A stretch of 64,000 bases of DNA from Nissabacter sp. SGAir0207 (GCF_005491205.1 NZ_CP028035.1:2108001-2172000); one strand, 5' to 3'. Counted from the stretch's first letter, positions 1-9,232 are shown. A program made the numbers and translations. The notes: generated from the letters alone by a model not told the origin.

Positions 1-183
1 CTGCGCCAGCATCGGCGCCAACGTCACGAACAGGGCAATTAGGCACAGCACCACCAGACTGGTGACGGCCGCGCGGTTGTGCATAAAGCGGCGGCGGGCA
101 TCCTGCCACAGGCTGCGCCCCTCGACATCCAGCTTCTCGCTGAACTGCTCCAGAGCCTCGCTGTTTCTTTTACTGACAATCAT
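1..183 (-). CDS. oppC: OppC, oligopeptide ABC transporter permease (partial, N-terminus only)
   Basis: Inner-membrane permease that pairs with OppB to form the channel for periplasmic oligopeptides. Only the first 61 codons are inside the window; the gene runs off the left edge. The translation begins MIVSKRNSEALEQF and continues through an EGRSLWQDARRRFMHNR stretch, which matches the OppC N-terminus almost residue for residue, then enters the first membrane helix (TSLVVLCLIALFVTLAPML). It starts 15 bases after the oppB stop on the same strand, as in the usual oppABCDF operon. oppD and oppF are presumably beyond the edge. Confidence 0.93.
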   Translation of the reverse strand, partial: MIVSKRNSEALEQFSEKLDVEGRSLWQDARRRFMHNRAAVTSLVVLCLIALFVTLAPMLAQ

Positions 184-198
184 ACAGGTGCTCCAGCA

Positions 199-1119
199 TC
201 AATAACGGATTTTGGGATCGATCACGGCATAGAGCACGTCAACGATCGCGTTGAACAGGATGGTCAGGCCGCCGACCAGAATGGTCAGGCTCAGCACCAG
301 CGAGTAGTCACGGTTCAGGGCACCGTTGACAAATAGCTGGCCAATGCCCGGCAGGCCATAGATGGTCTCGATTACCATTGAACCGGTGATGATGCCGACA
401 AACGCTGGCCCCATATAGGAGATCACCGGCAGCATCGCGGGCTTCAGCGCATGGCGCAAGATGATGCGGCGCAGCGGCAACCCCTTGGCCCGTGCGGTGC
501 GGATGAAGTTGGAGTGCAGCACCTCAATCATCGAGCCACGGGTGATGCGTGCAATGCTGGCAATGTAGGCCAGCGAGAGCGCCACCATCGGCAGGATGAC
601 GAACTTGGGCGCGCCGCCGTTCCAGCCACCGCCCGGCAGCCACTTCAGCGTGATGGCGAAGACCAGCACCAGCAGCGGCGCGACCACAAAGCTCGGGATC
701 ACCACCCCGGTCATCGCGAAGCCCATCACCGTATAATCCCACTTGGTGTTCTGGTTGAGCGCGGCAATCACGCCGGCACTTACGCCCAGCACCATCGCCA
801 TCAGGAAGGCGGCCAGCCCCAGCTTGGCCGAGACCGGGAAGGAGGCGGCGACCAGATCGTTGACCGTATAGTCCTTATATTTGAACGACGGGCCAAAATC
901 CCCTTTCGCCAGCTGCTCCAGGTAGTTGAAATATTGTTTGTACATCGGATCATTGAGGTGGTATTTCGCCTCAATGTTTGCCATGACCTCGGGCGGAAGA
1001 TTACGCTCGCCGGTAAAAGGGCTGCCAGGCGCAAGACGCATCATAAAGAACGAGATGGTAATCAGGATAAACAGCGTCGGAATGGCTTCCAGACAGCGGC
1101 GGAAAATAAACTTTAACAT
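199..1119 (-). CDS. oppB: OppB, oligopeptide ABC transporter permease
   Basis: Inner-membrane permease of the oligopeptide importer, 306 aa, the usual OppB length. It has an N-terminal helix followed by a periplasmic segment (GSPFTGERNLPPEV) and five further hydrophobic helices. The cytoplasmic EAA loop that contacts the ATPases lies near residues 205-235 (RTARAKGLPLRRIILRHALK). The ending AVIDPKIRY is typical of the family. It lies 101 bases downstream of oppA, separated by two stem-loops, and 15 bases upstream of oppC, so the three are read as one operon. Identification rests on strong resemblance to the enterobacterial protein. Confidence 0.96.
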   Translation of the reverse strand: MLKFIFRRCLEAIPTLFILITISFFMMRLAPGSPFTGERNLPPEVMANIEAKYHLNDPMYKQYFNYLEQLAKGDFGPSFKYKDYTVNDLVAASFPVSAKLGLAAFLMAMVLGVSAGVIAALNQNTKWDYTVMGFAMTGVVIPSFVVAPLLVLVFAITLKWLPGGGWNGGAPKFVILPMVALSLAYIASIARITRGSMIEVLHSNFIRTARAKGLPLRRIILRHALKPAMLPVISYMGPAFVGIITGSMVIETIYGLPGIGQLFVNGALNRDYSLVLSLTILVGGLTILFNAIVDVLYAVIDPKIRY

Positions 1120-1133
1120 TGCCCGTACCTCGA

Positions 1134-1211
1134 AGCCGCAAATGCGGCTCTATCACAACAGCTCACAGTGTCTTTTCATTATCGTGGCAGGCAGGGGGCT
1201 TCCCCCCTGCC
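1134..1211 (-). promoter_or_regulatory. Two intercistronic stem-loops between oppA and oppB
   Basis: Two perfect inverted repeats sit in the oppA-oppB gap. One has a 9-bp stem (1190-1198 with 1203-1211, loop of 4) rich in G and C. The other has a 7-bp stem (1134-1140 with 1143-1149). Neither is followed on the minus strand by a run of T, so they are not clear intrinsic terminators. Their place just after the abundant binding-protein message fits a 3' mRNA stabiliser or partial attenuator that lets oppA be made in excess of oppBC. The role is inferred. Confidence 0.6.
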
Positions 1212-1220
1212 CTGATGGCA

Positions 1221-2867
1221 TCAGTGCTTGATAATGTAGAGATCTTTGGAATAGACCGAGTCCTGCGGATCCTTGCCGGTGTAACCCCCGACGTAAGGTT
1301 TCACCAGACGCGCGTTCACGTAGTAGTAGGCCGGTACAATCGCCGAGTCCTTGTCCAGTTGCGCTTCGGCTTTTTGGTAGAGATCGGCACGCTCGCTGTC
1401 GGTTTTCACCGTCACGGTATCGGCGATCAGCTTGTCAAAGGCCGGACTCTTGTAGTGGGCGGTGTTGTTGCTGCTGTCTGAGAGCATGGTGTTCAGGAAC
1501 GAGGTCGGTTCGTTGTAGTCCGAGCACCAGCCGGCGCGCGCCACGTCAAAGGTGCCCTGATGGCGGGTATCCAGGAAGGTTTTCCACTCCTGGTTCTCCA
1601 GCTTCACGTTCACGCCCAGGTTTTTCTTCCAGATGGAGGCCACGGCAATCGCCAGCTTCTTGTGCAGGTCAGAGGTGTTGTAGAGCAGGTCGAAGGTCAG
1701 CGGCTTGCCGGGGCCATAGCCCGCTTCGGTCAGCAATTTTTTCGCCTCTTCGTTACGCTTCTCCTGCGTCCAGCCGAACCACTCCGGCGCGGTCAGCTTG
1801 CCCTCTGCGCCATCGGTGTACGGCGGGGTAAAGCCATAGGCCGGCAGGTCGCCCTGATTTTTCACCTTGTTGACGATGATGTCACGATCGAGGCCCAGCT
1901 TGAGCGCGGTACGCACACGCACGTCGTTGAATGGGGCCTTCTGGTTGTTGATCTCGTAGTAGTAGGTGCAGAGGTAGGGGTCAACGTGCACCTCTTGCGG
2001 GATCTCTTTTTTCAGCTTCTGGAACAGCTCAATCGGCATGTTGTTGTAGGTCATGTCGATCTCGCCGCTGCGGTAGCGGTTGACGTCGGTCACTTCCGAG
2101 GAGATCGGCAGGTAGGTCACCTGATTAAGGGTAGTGTGGGCGTTGTCCCAGTACTGCGGGTTGCGCTCCAGCACGATGCGCTCATTGACCGTCCAGTTTT
2201 TCAGCTTATAGGCGCCGTTGCTGACGTAGTTCTGCGGCTGCGTCCACTTCTCGCCAAACTGTTCAACCACCTTCTTGTTGACCGGCTTCATGGAGGTGTG
2301 CGCCAACATCTTCACCAGATAGGGCACTGGCTCTGTCAGGGTCACTTGCAGGGTGTGGTCATCCAGCGCCTTCACGCCCAAGGTGTCCGGGCTTTTTTTG
2401 CCGGTGATGATGTCATCAATGTTCTCGAAGTGGCCATATTGCAGGTAGCTCTCATAGGGCGAGGCGGTCTGCGGATCGGCCAGACGCTGCCAGCTGAAGA
2501 CGAAGTCGCTGGCGGTCACCGGGTCGCCGTTTGACCATTTGGCGTCTTTGCGCAGGTGGAATGTCCAGACCTTAAAGTCTTGGTTATCCCAGCTCTCAGC
2601 CACGCCCGGCAGGATGCTGCCATCTTTTGGCGAGGTGTTGACCAGCCCTTCCAGCAGGTCGCGAATGACGTTGGACTCCGGCACCCCTTCCACTTTATGT
2701 GGGTCAAGGGATTGCACTTCCGAGCCGTTGTTGCGCACCAGCTCCTGTTTGTCTGCCAACTGGACGCCCGCCGGAACGTCGGCTGCGACGGCGGCACCGG
2801 CCGTCAGGAGGCCGGAAGCCATCATGATGGCCGCAGCCAGGCGTGTTTTTTTCGTGATGTTGGTCAT
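1221..2867 (-). CDS. oppA: OppA, periplasmic oligopeptide-binding protein
   Basis: Captures di- to pentapeptides in the periplasm and delivers them to OppBCDF. It has 548 aa with a signal peptide (MTNITKKTRLAAAIMM...GAAVA, then ADVPAG), followed by the SBP_bac_5 fold with family hallmarks such as NNGSEVQSLDPHK, GVPESN and NRYRSGEIDMTYNNMP. It ends in YIIKH. The frame is open further upstream, but the ATG at 2867 is chosen: it has a GGAG ribosome site 8 bases before it and starts the conserved signal peptide. It lies downstream of a close paralogue and is probably transcribed with it and with oppB. Confidence 0.96.
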   Translation of the reverse strand: MTNITKKTRLAAAIMMASGLLTAGAAVAADVPAGVQLADKQELVRNNGSEVQSLDPHKVEGVPESNVIRDLLEGLVNTSPKDGSILPGVAESWDNQDFKVWTFHLRKDAKWSNGDPVTASDFVFSWQRLADPQTASPYESYLQYGHFENIDDIITGKKSPDTLGVKALDDHTLQVTLTEPVPYLVKMLAHTSMKPVNKKVVEQFGEKWTQPQNYVSNGAYKLKNWTVNERIVLERNPQYWDNAHTTLNQVTYLPISSEVTDVNRYRSGEIDMTYNNMPIELFQKLKKEIPQEVHVDPYLCTYYYEINNQKAPFNDVRVRTALKLGLDRDIIVNKVKNQGDLPAYGFTPPYTDGAEGKLTAPEWFGWTQEKRNEEAKKLLTEAGYGPGKPLTFDLLYNTSDLHKKLAIAVASIWKKNLGVNVKLENQEWKTFLDTRHQGTFDVARAGWCSDYNEPTSFLNTMLSDSSNNTAHYKSPAFDKLIADTVTVKTDSERADLYQKAEAQLDKDSAIVPAYYYVNARLVKPYVGGYTGKDPQDSVYSKDLYIIKH

Positions 2868-3039
2868 GCTGTTTTGAACTCCCATTTTTATTATGAACTC
2901 ACCGCTGAACGGCAAGATTGTTCCGCGAACGGAGTGTTGCGGCCCCCCTGCCGGAACGACGGCAGAACGGCGGATCTTTGTGCACCCTCACCTCTCTATA
3001 GCAGGTAATTCTGCTGATAAATGGGGCTGCCTCACATTG

Positions 3040-4683
3040 TCAGGGTTTGGTGCGGTAGTAGTTTTTCAGGTCAGTCAGATCCTGCGGATCCTGGCCGGTA
3101 AAGCCGCCCACCGTGGGTTTTACCAGCCGCGCACTGACGCGGTAATAGACCGGGATCAGCGCCGAATCCTGATCCAGCTGGGCCTCGGCCTGCTGGTAAA
3201 GAGCGCGGCGCGCGGCCTCATCTGGGGCGGCCAGCGTCTGCGCCATCAGGTGGTCAAAGGCCGCGCTGCGATAAAACAGGGTGTTGTTGCTGCTGGTCGA
3301 GACCGCCATGTTGAGGAAAGAGGACGGCTCATTGTAGTCGGCGCACCAGGTGGCGCGGGCAATGTCAAAGTTGCCCTGACGGCGCGTCTCCAGCATGGTT
3401 TTCCACTCCTGATTTTGCAGCGTAACCTGCGCGCCCAAATTTTTCGTCCACATGGAGGCGGCGGCGATCGCCTGCTGCTTGTTCTGGTCGGAAGTGTTGT
3501 AGAGCAGCGCGATTTTCAACGGATGGGTTGCATTGAAGCCTGCCTGCGCCAGCAGCTTGCGCCCCTCGGCGTAGCGCTGCTGCGGGCTCCAGCCAGCCCA
3601 GTCCGGGGCGGCAAAGTCCGCGCCGGCGGTATAGGGAGGCGTCAGGCCATAGGCCGGGATCTGCCCCTGCCCCATGATTTTGTCAGTGATGATCTGCCGG
3701 TCCAGTCCCAGCTTCAGCGCTGTCCTGACCCGCACATCATTCAGCGGCGGGCGCTGGTTGTTCAGCTCATAGTAGAAGGTGCAGAGCAGCGGGTTGATGT
3801 GCAGCTGGTCGCCCAACTCCCGCTTTACCATGGGGAACAGCGTCGGTGGGATGGCACTGTTGGTGATGTCCGTATCGCCACTGCGATAGCGGTTAATGTC
3901 GCTCACTTCCGAGGAGATGGGCAGGAAGGTGGCCTGCTCAATCACCGTGTGGGCGTTGTCCCAATAGGTGGGGCTGCGCGCCAGATCAATGCGCTCGTTG
4001 ACCACCCACCCCTTCAGACGGTAGGCGCCGTTGCCGACATAGTGTTCCGGCTGCGTCCAGCGGTCGCCAAATTTCTCCACCACCGACTGCTTGACGGGCT
4101 TCAGCGCAGTATTGGCCAGCAGCGTAACAAAATAGGGAACGGGTTCTGTCAGCGTGACCTGAAGGGTATGGTCATCCAGTGCCTTGACGCCCAGGGTATC
4201 AGGCGTTTTTTTGCCCGCCAAAATGTCATCAATATTGGCAACCTTGCCAAATTGCAGGTAGCTGGCATAGGGCGAGGCGGTTTTTGGATCAACCAGACGC
4301 TGCCAACTGTAGACAAAATCCTTGGCGGTGACCGGGGAACCATCACTCCATTGGCTATTTTGACGAAGATGGAACGTCCAGACCCGGTAACCGTTATTTT
4401 CCCAACTTTCTGCTACGCCGGGACGGAGTGCACCCTTGGCATCCGTCTCAACCAGCCCTTCCAGAAGGTTCAAGATAATATTAGATTCCGGGACACCCTC
4501 AATTTTATGCGGGTCCAGGGAGGAGACTTCAGAGCCGTTGTTAATCACGATGCTCTGCTTTTCTGCCAAGGCGGCACTGGCAGGAACGTCGGCGGCAAAC
4601 AGGCTTTGTGCGGTGAAACAGCTGGACAATGCCATGAAACATGCGAAACGTGCGGGTGTCACCTTTAATGATCCTACTGCCAC
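3040..4683 (-). CDS. Second OppA-type peptide-binding protein (tandem paralogue)
   Basis: Periplasmic solute-binding protein of the OppA/MppA family, about 547 aa. Mature residues align with the neighbouring OppA throughout (NNGSEVSSLDPHKIEGVPESN, NRYRSGDTD, LNDVRVRTALKLGLDRQI). It differs in the leader, in the mid-region (NSAIPPTLFPMVKRELG) and in the C-terminus (DLKNYYRTKP), so its peptide preference may differ. The proposed start is the GTG at 4683, which has a strong GGGGAGGGGA site just upstream and gives a signal peptide ending SLFA before ADVPA; an in-frame ATG at 4734 is less convincing. It heads the operon, 172 bases before oppA. It could be MppA-like (murein tripeptide binding), but this cannot be decided here. 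Confidence 0.9.
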   Translation of the reverse strand: MAVGSLKVTPARFACFMALSSCFTAQSLFAADVPASAALAEKQSIVINNGSEVSSLDPHKIEGVPESNIILNLLEGLVETDAKGALRPGVAESWENNGYRVWTFHLRQNSQWSDGSPVTAKDFVYSWQRLVDPKTASPYASYLQFGKVANIDDILAGKKTPDTLGVKALDDHTLQVTLTEPVPYFVTLLANTALKPVKQSVVEKFGDRWTQPEHYVGNGAYRLKGWVVNERIDLARSPTYWDNAHTVIEQATFLPISSEVSDINRYRSGDTDITNSAIPPTLFPMVKRELGDQLHINPLLCTFYYELNNQRPPLNDVRVRTALKLGLDRQIITDKIMGQGQIPAYGLTPPYTAGADFAAPDWAGWSPQQRYAEGRKLLAQAGFNATHPLKIALLYNTSDQNKQQAIAAASMWTKNLGAQVTLQNQEWKTMLETRRQGNFDIARATWCADYNEPSSFLNMAVSTSSNNTLFYRSAAFDHLMAQTLAAPDEAARRALYQQAEAQLDQDSALIPVYYRVSARLVKPTVGGFTGQDPQDLTDLKNYYRTKP

Positions 4684-5285
4684 TCTCCCCTCCCCATTGC
4701 ATTCATCTACAGATAAGTAAGCATTAACAAGCAATTTCCAAGCCTGCTTTTCGGCATGGCCGACTGAGTTCCCGCGACAGGGCGGCTTTGGAAATTAGCA
4801 GAAGCAAAAAACGGGTGCCAATATATTTTACGGAAATGTTAAGCATTTCTCTTTTATAAGCCTTCCACCTTGGAAGAAACAGGCTTGCTTCACGTGACTC
4901 AATAAAATTGGCAGTAATATCAGCCAGTTAATTGATTCACAATTTACATTGGCCCTGAAAAGTGGCGCTGTAACAAATTATTCAAAAACAAAGCGTTAAC
5001 TTATGTCGCCGTCAAAGAATAAATCGCTATGCGGCTGCTGTTTAACACTAATAACATCTTGTCACACGTCCGACAAGTCCTTCAGAAAGATGTGATTAAA
5101 TTAACATCATAGGTAAGTAGCGGGGAGAGATGGGGCAAGAGTAAAGCGGGGAAAATGTTTGAAAACAGTGAAGTGAACCGTTTTAGCACAACGACATCAA
5201 TTTTATGCCACATTTTAGTGCAACTGCCGTTTAACACTGCGGATGTTGCACCAAATAATAGCATTTAATCTGGCGCGAATTATCT
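4684..5285. other. Non-coding leader region of the opp operon
   Basis: About 600 bases without a convincing gene, more AT-rich than the flanks. It separates the start of the tandem oppA genes from ychE, both on the minus strand. In relatives oppA has a regulated promoter and a leader targeted by the small RNA GcvB, so the promoter is expected here, but I could not pick one boundary with confidence. A 60-codon open frame (5082-5264, minus) has no ribosome site or recognisable motifs and is not called. Confidence 0.5.
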
Positions 5286-5307
5286 GATGCGCCCCACCGG
5301 GCGCATC
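5286..5307. other. Stem-loop downstream of ychE
   Basis: Perfect 9-bp inverted repeat (GATGCGCCC / GGGCGCATC) with a 4-base loop, 19 bases past the ychE stop. On the ychE strand the T-rich tract precedes rather than follows the stem, so it is not a standard intrinsic terminator. It probably marks the 3' end of the ychE message or protects it. Confidence 0.45.
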
Positions 5308-5326
5308 AAAAAGAGAGGGAACTAGA

Positions 5327-5971
5327 TTACAGCAGGCCGGGGAAAATGGTTTTGATACCGTTCACAATAAATTCAATGCCCAACGCCATCAGCAGCAGCC
5401 CCATGATGCGGGTAACGACGTTGATGCCAGTCTGGCCCAGCAGCCTGACCACCAGCGGCGCGGCGCGGAACAGTAGCCAGCAGCAGAAGGAGAAGAGCGC
5501 GATCGCCAGTGTCAGCCCCAGCAAATTTTGCCAGCTGTGGTAGCGCGAGCTCCAGACGATGGTGGAGCTGATGGCACCCGGCCCGGCCATCAGCGGCAGG
5601 GCCAGAGGCACCACGCCAACGCTTTCACGAATGGCGCTCTCGGACTTCTCCTGCTTGTTCTGCTTATCTTCCCCCAGCTTGCCGCTGATCATCGACATAG
5701 CGATGGTGACCACCAGAATGCCACCCGCGATGCGGAACGAGTCAATCGAAATGCCGAACAGCCGCAAAATGGCGTCACCCAAAAACAGGGAGGTGCAGAG
5801 GATAATGGCCACGGAGAGATTGGCGGTCAGGTTAGTTCTGTCTCTGCCTGCGGCAGCCTGATAGCTGGTCATGCTGATAAATACCGGCAGGATGCCAATG
5901 GGGTTGACCAAGGCAAAAAGGCCGATAAAAAATTTAATGTATCCTGAGAAATCTAACAGTGTCTGGCTCAT
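5327..5971 (-). CDS. ychE: YchE, MarC-family inner-membrane protein
   Basis: Polytopic inner-membrane protein of the MarC/UPF0056 family, 214 aa against 215 in E. coli, with six predicted helices. The function is unknown; the family was once tied to multidrug resistance, but that link was not upheld. Recognised by NPIGILPVFISMTSYQ, the SFRIAGGILVVTIAMSMISGK segment and GVVPLALPLMAGPGAIS. The ATG at 5971 is preferred over one 8 codons upstream because it has a GGAG site 8 bases before it. It diverges from adhE across about 520 bases of regulatory DNA. Confidence 0.92.
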   Translation of the reverse strand: MSQTLLDFSGYIKFFIGLFALVNPIGILPVFISMTSYQAAAGRDRTNLTANLSVAIILCTSLFLGDAILRLFGISIDSFRIAGGILVVTIAMSMISGKLGEDKQNKQEKSESAIRESVGVVPLALPLMAGPGAISSTIVWSSRYHSWQNLLGLTLAIALFSFCCWLLFRAAPLVVRLLGQTGINVVTRIMGLLLMALGIEFIVNGIKTIFPGLL

Positions 5972-6195
5972 GCAGAACTCCGCTAACAGGGCCATAGGGA
6001 TGAAGTTTTGGAAGGCGCTAATGTAATAGAATCACCACCGGTAATCCATCAACTTCCCTAGCATTTAATATTGATATTAACCTACATCAAGAAATAATTA
6101 ACCAAGTTTTGGTGCCTATATATTTTTACAGTTGCTTCGCGATTAAAAATAAAAGCCTGCTCTTATGTTTGAGAAAATTTATCGTTTAATTGCGC

Positions 6196-6211
6196 GCTGA
6201 AAGGTGTCAGC
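6196..6211 (+). promoter_or_regulatory. Possible Cra (FruR) operator upstream of adhE
   Basis: The 16-base imperfect palindrome GCTGAAAGGTGTCAGC resembles the Cra consensus (GCTGAAACG-TTCA). Cra is known to repress adhE in E. coli. The right half deviates, so this is only suggestive. It lies 11 bases from the FNR box. Confidence 0.35.
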
Positions 6212-6222
6212 TTGGAGTTTTT

Positions 6223-6236
6223 TTGATCTAAATCAA
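6223..6236 (+). promoter_or_regulatory. FNR box in the ychE-adhE intergenic region
   Basis: TTGATCTAAATCAA is an exact match to the FNR consensus TTGAT-N4-ATCAA. It lies about 255 bases before the adhE start and about 250 before ychE, in the only sizeable regulatory space of this divergent pair. FNR would connect expression to anoxia, consistent with the fermentative role of AdhE. Which promoter it serves is inferred. Confidence 0.75.
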
Positions 6237-6492
6237 AAAGAGCCACCCTGCAGGGGCGTAAAATCTTCACATACCCAACAACGGCAGGCCACTCGCTCTT
6301 GTCACACCAGGTTGCCACAGGCGCCGGCCCACTACACAGCAGCACTCTGACAAGCTCTTTCAGTAAATAAGCAATATTGCAGCTCCCCGATGGAACGGGA
6401 TCCCAGGCCCAGCTGGCCAGGGTCGTGAGAACTATACTTGCTGCGCTGACAGCTCATTTACTAAAAGAGTTTAACCTTATCAGGAGAGCATT

Positions 6493-9174
6493 ATGGCTGT
6501 AACCAATGTCGCTGAATTGAACGCGCTCGTCGCCCGTGTCAAAGAAGCCCAGCGCGAGTATGCCAACTTTACTCAAGAGCAAGTCGACAAAATCTTCCGT
6601 GCCGCTGCCCTCGCGGCCGCTGATGCCCGCATCCCCCTGGCGAAGATGGCCGTTGCTGAGTCCGGCATGGGTATTGTGGAAGACAAAGTCATCAAAAACC
6701 ACTTTGCCTCTGAATATATCTACAATGCTTACAAAGATGAAAAAACCTGTGGCGTTCTGTCAGAAGATGACACTTTCGGCACCATCACCATCGCAGAACC
6801 CATTGGCCTGATTTGTGGGATTGTCCCCACCACCAACCCCACCTCCACCGCTATCTTTAAGGCGCTGATTAGCCTGAAAACCCGTAACGGCATCATCTTC
6901 TCTCCACACCCACGCGCCAAAAACGCCACCAACAAAGCAGCCGACATCGTGCTGCAAGCGGCCATTGCGGCTGGCGCGCCGAAAGACATCATTGGCTGGA
7001 TTGACGAACCGTCTGTTGAGCTCTCCAACCAGCTGATGCACCACCCTGACCTGAACCTGATTCTGGCGACCGGTGGCCCGGGCATGGTGAAGGCCGCCTA
7101 CAGCTCGGGTAAACCGGCTATCGGCGTGGGTGCCGGTAACACGCCAGTCGTTGTGGATGAGAGCGCTGACATCAAACGTGTGGTGGCCTCCATCCTGATG
7201 TCCAAGACCTTCGATAACGGCGTTATCTGCGCCTCCGAACAGTCAGTGATTGTGGTTGACGCCGTTTATGAAGCGGTGCGTGAGCGCTTTGCCACCCACG
7301 GCGGCTACCTGCTGCGCGGCCAGGAGCTGAAGGCAGTGCAGGAGATTATCCTGAAAAATGGCGGCCTGAACGCGGCCATCGTTGGCCAGCCGGCGGCTAA
7401 AATCGCCGAAATGGCTGGCATCAAAGTGCCAGCGTCTACCAAAGTGCTGATTGGCGAAGTCTCTCTGGTGGATGAGTCTGAACCGTTCGCCCATGAGAAG
7501 CTCTCCCCGACGCTGGCGATGTACCGGGCCAGCAACTTTGAAGACGCAGTCGTCAAAGCGGAGAAACTGGTGGCGATGGGCGGCATCGGCCACACTTCCT
7601 GCCTCTACACCGACCAGGACAACCAGCCAGAGCGCGTGAAGTACTTCGGCGACAAGATGAAGACCGCGCGTATCCTGATCAACACCCCGGCCTCCCAAGG
7701 GGGGATTGGTGACCTGTACAACTTCAAGCTGGCGCCTTCCCTGACACTGGGCTGCGGCTCTTGGGGCGGTAACTCCATCTCTGAAAACGTGGGTCCGAAA
7801 CACCTGATCAACAAGAAAACGGTCGCGAAACGGGCAGAAAACATGCTGTGGCACAAACTTCCGAAATCCATCTATTTCCGTCGCGGCTCACTGCCGATTG
7901 CCCTGGAAGAAGTGGCGACCGATGGTGCCAAACGCGCCTTCATCGTGACTGACCGTTTCCTGTTCAACAACGGCTATGCCGACCAGGTGACCAGCGTACT
8001 GAAAGGCCACGGCATTGAGACTGAAGTCTTCTTTGAAGTGGAAGCTGACCCGACCCTGAGCATCGTGCGCAAGGGCGCAGAGCTGATGAACTCGTTCAAA
8101 CCGGACGTCATCATCGCGCTGGGCGGCGGTTCACCGATGGATGCGGCGAAGATCATGTGGGTGATGTATGAACACCCGGAAACCCACTTCGAGGAGCTGG
8201 CGCTGCGCTTTATGGACATCCGTAAACGCATCTATAAATTCCCGAAAATGGGCGTGAAGGCGAAGATGGTTGCCATCACCACCACCTCTGGCACCGGTTC
8301 TGAAGTGACGCCGTTCGCCGTGGTGACGGATGATGCCACCGGCCAGAAATATCCGCTGGCGGACTATGCCCTGACCCCGGATATGGCGATTGTGGATGCC
8401 AACCTGGTGATGAACATGCCGAAATCCCTGTGCGCCTTTGGCGGCCTGGATGCGGTCACCCACGCGCTGGAAGCCTACGTTTCCGTGCTGGCGAACGAGT
8501 ACTCAGACGGCCAGGCGCTGCAAGCGCTGAAACTGCTGAAAGAGAACCTGCCGCAGAGCTACCGTGATGGCGCGAAAAACCCGGTTGCCCGTGAGCGTGT
8601 GCACAACGCCGCCACCATCGCCGGTATCGCGTTTGCCAACGCCTTCCTTGGGGTGTGTCACTCCATCGCCCACAAACTGGGTTCAGAGTTCCACATTCCG
8701 CACGGTCTGGCGAACGCCATGCTGATCGCCAACGTCATTCGCTACAACGCCAATGACAACCCGACCAAGCAAACTGCGTTCAGCCAGTATGACCGTCCGC
8801 AGGCACGCCGTCGCTACGCAGAGATCGCTGACCATCTCGGCCTGAGCGCACCGGGCGACCGTACCGCGCAGAAGATTGAGAAGCTGCTTAACTGGCTGGA
8901 TGAGATGAAGACCGAGCTGGGCATCCCAACCTCCATCCGTGAGGCGGGCGTGCAGGAAGCGGACTTCCTGGCGAAAGTGGATAAACTCTCTGAAGATGCC
9001 TTTGATGACCAGTGTACCGGTGCCAACCCGCGTTATCCGCTGATCTCTGAGCTGAAACAGATTCTGCTGGATACCTACTACGGCCGTAAATTTACCGAAG
9101 AGGAGCACGGCGAAGAGGCAAAAGAGCCAGTGCTGGCCTCCGCAGGTAAAGCGGACAAGAAAGCCAAGAAATAA
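6493..9174 (+). CDS. adhE: AdhE, bifunctional acetaldehyde-CoA/alcohol dehydrogenase
   Basis: Converts acetyl-CoA to acetaldehyde and then ethanol, re-oxidising two NADH during fermentation; it assembles into cytoplasmic filaments called spirosomes. It has 893 aa (891 in E. coli). The N-terminal aldehyde dehydrogenase half (about 1-440) carries the catalytic Cys246 in NGVICASEQ. The C-terminal iron-dependent alcohol dehydrogenase half has GGGSPMDAAK, TTTSGTGSEVTPF and the metal-binding HSIAHKLGSEFHIPHGLANA region. A GGAGA site precedes the ATG. The tail (EAKEPVLASAGKADKKAKK) is lysine-rich as in relatives. The gene stands alone, with an FNR box upstream and a bidirectional terminator downstream. 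Confidence 0.98.
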   Translation: MAVTNVAELNALVARVKEAQREYANFTQEQVDKIFRAAALAAADARIPLAKMAVAESGMGIVEDKVIKNHFASEYIYNAYKDEKTCGVLSEDDTFGTITIAEPIGLICGIVPTTNPTSTAIFKALISLKTRNGIIFSPHPRAKNATNKAADIVLQAAIAAGAPKDIIGWIDEPSVELSNQLMHHPDLNLILATGGPGMVKAAYSSGKPAIGVGAGNTPVVVDESADIKRVVASILMSKTFDNGVICASEQSVIVVDAVYEAVRERFATHGGYLLRGQELKAVQEIILKNGGLNAAIVGQPAAKIAEMAGIKVPASTKVLIGEVSLVDESEPFAHEKLSPTLAMYRASNFEDAVVKAEKLVAMGGIGHTSCLYTDQDNQPERVKYFGDKMKTARILINTPASQGGIGDLYNFKLAPSLTLGCGSWGGNSISENVGPKHLINKKTVAKRAENMLWHKLPKSIYFRRGSLPIALEEVATDGAKRAFIVTDRFLFNNGYADQVTSVLKGHGIETEVFFEVEADPTLSIVRKGAELMNSFKPDVIIALGGGSPMDAAKIMWVMYEHPETHFEELALRFMDIRKRIYKFPKMGVKAKMVAITTTSGTGSEVTPFAVVTDDATGQKYPLADYALTPDMAIVDANLVMNMPKSLCAFGGLDAVTHALEAYVSVLANEYSDGQALQALKLLKENLPQSYRDGAKNPVARERVHNAATIAGIAFANAFLGVCHSIAHKLGSEFHIPHGLANAMLIANVIRYNANDNPTKQTAFSQYDRPQARRRYAEIADHLGLSAPGDRTAQKIEKLLNWLDEMKTELGIPTSIREAGVQEADFLAKVDKLSEDAFDDQCTGANPRYPLISELKQILLDTYYGRKFTEEEHGEEAKEPVLASAGKADKKAKK

Positions 9175-9203
9175 GCGTCAGCCTTGCGAGGCGCAACGCT
9201 AAT

Positions 9204-9232
9204 AAAAAACCCGCCCTATGGGCGGGTTTTTT
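9204..9232. terminator. Bidirectional terminator between adhE and tdk
   Basis: Stem of 7 G-C pairs (CCCGCCC / GGGCGGG, loop TAT) flanked by A6 on the left and T6 on the right, so it works for adhE on the plus strand and tdk on the minus strand. Confidence 0.9.

Noticed and set aside
1560..4668. Long plus-strand frames opposite the two oppA genes
   Set aside because: Antisense shadows: both have no family resemblance and span real, motif-bearing genes including their signal peptides.
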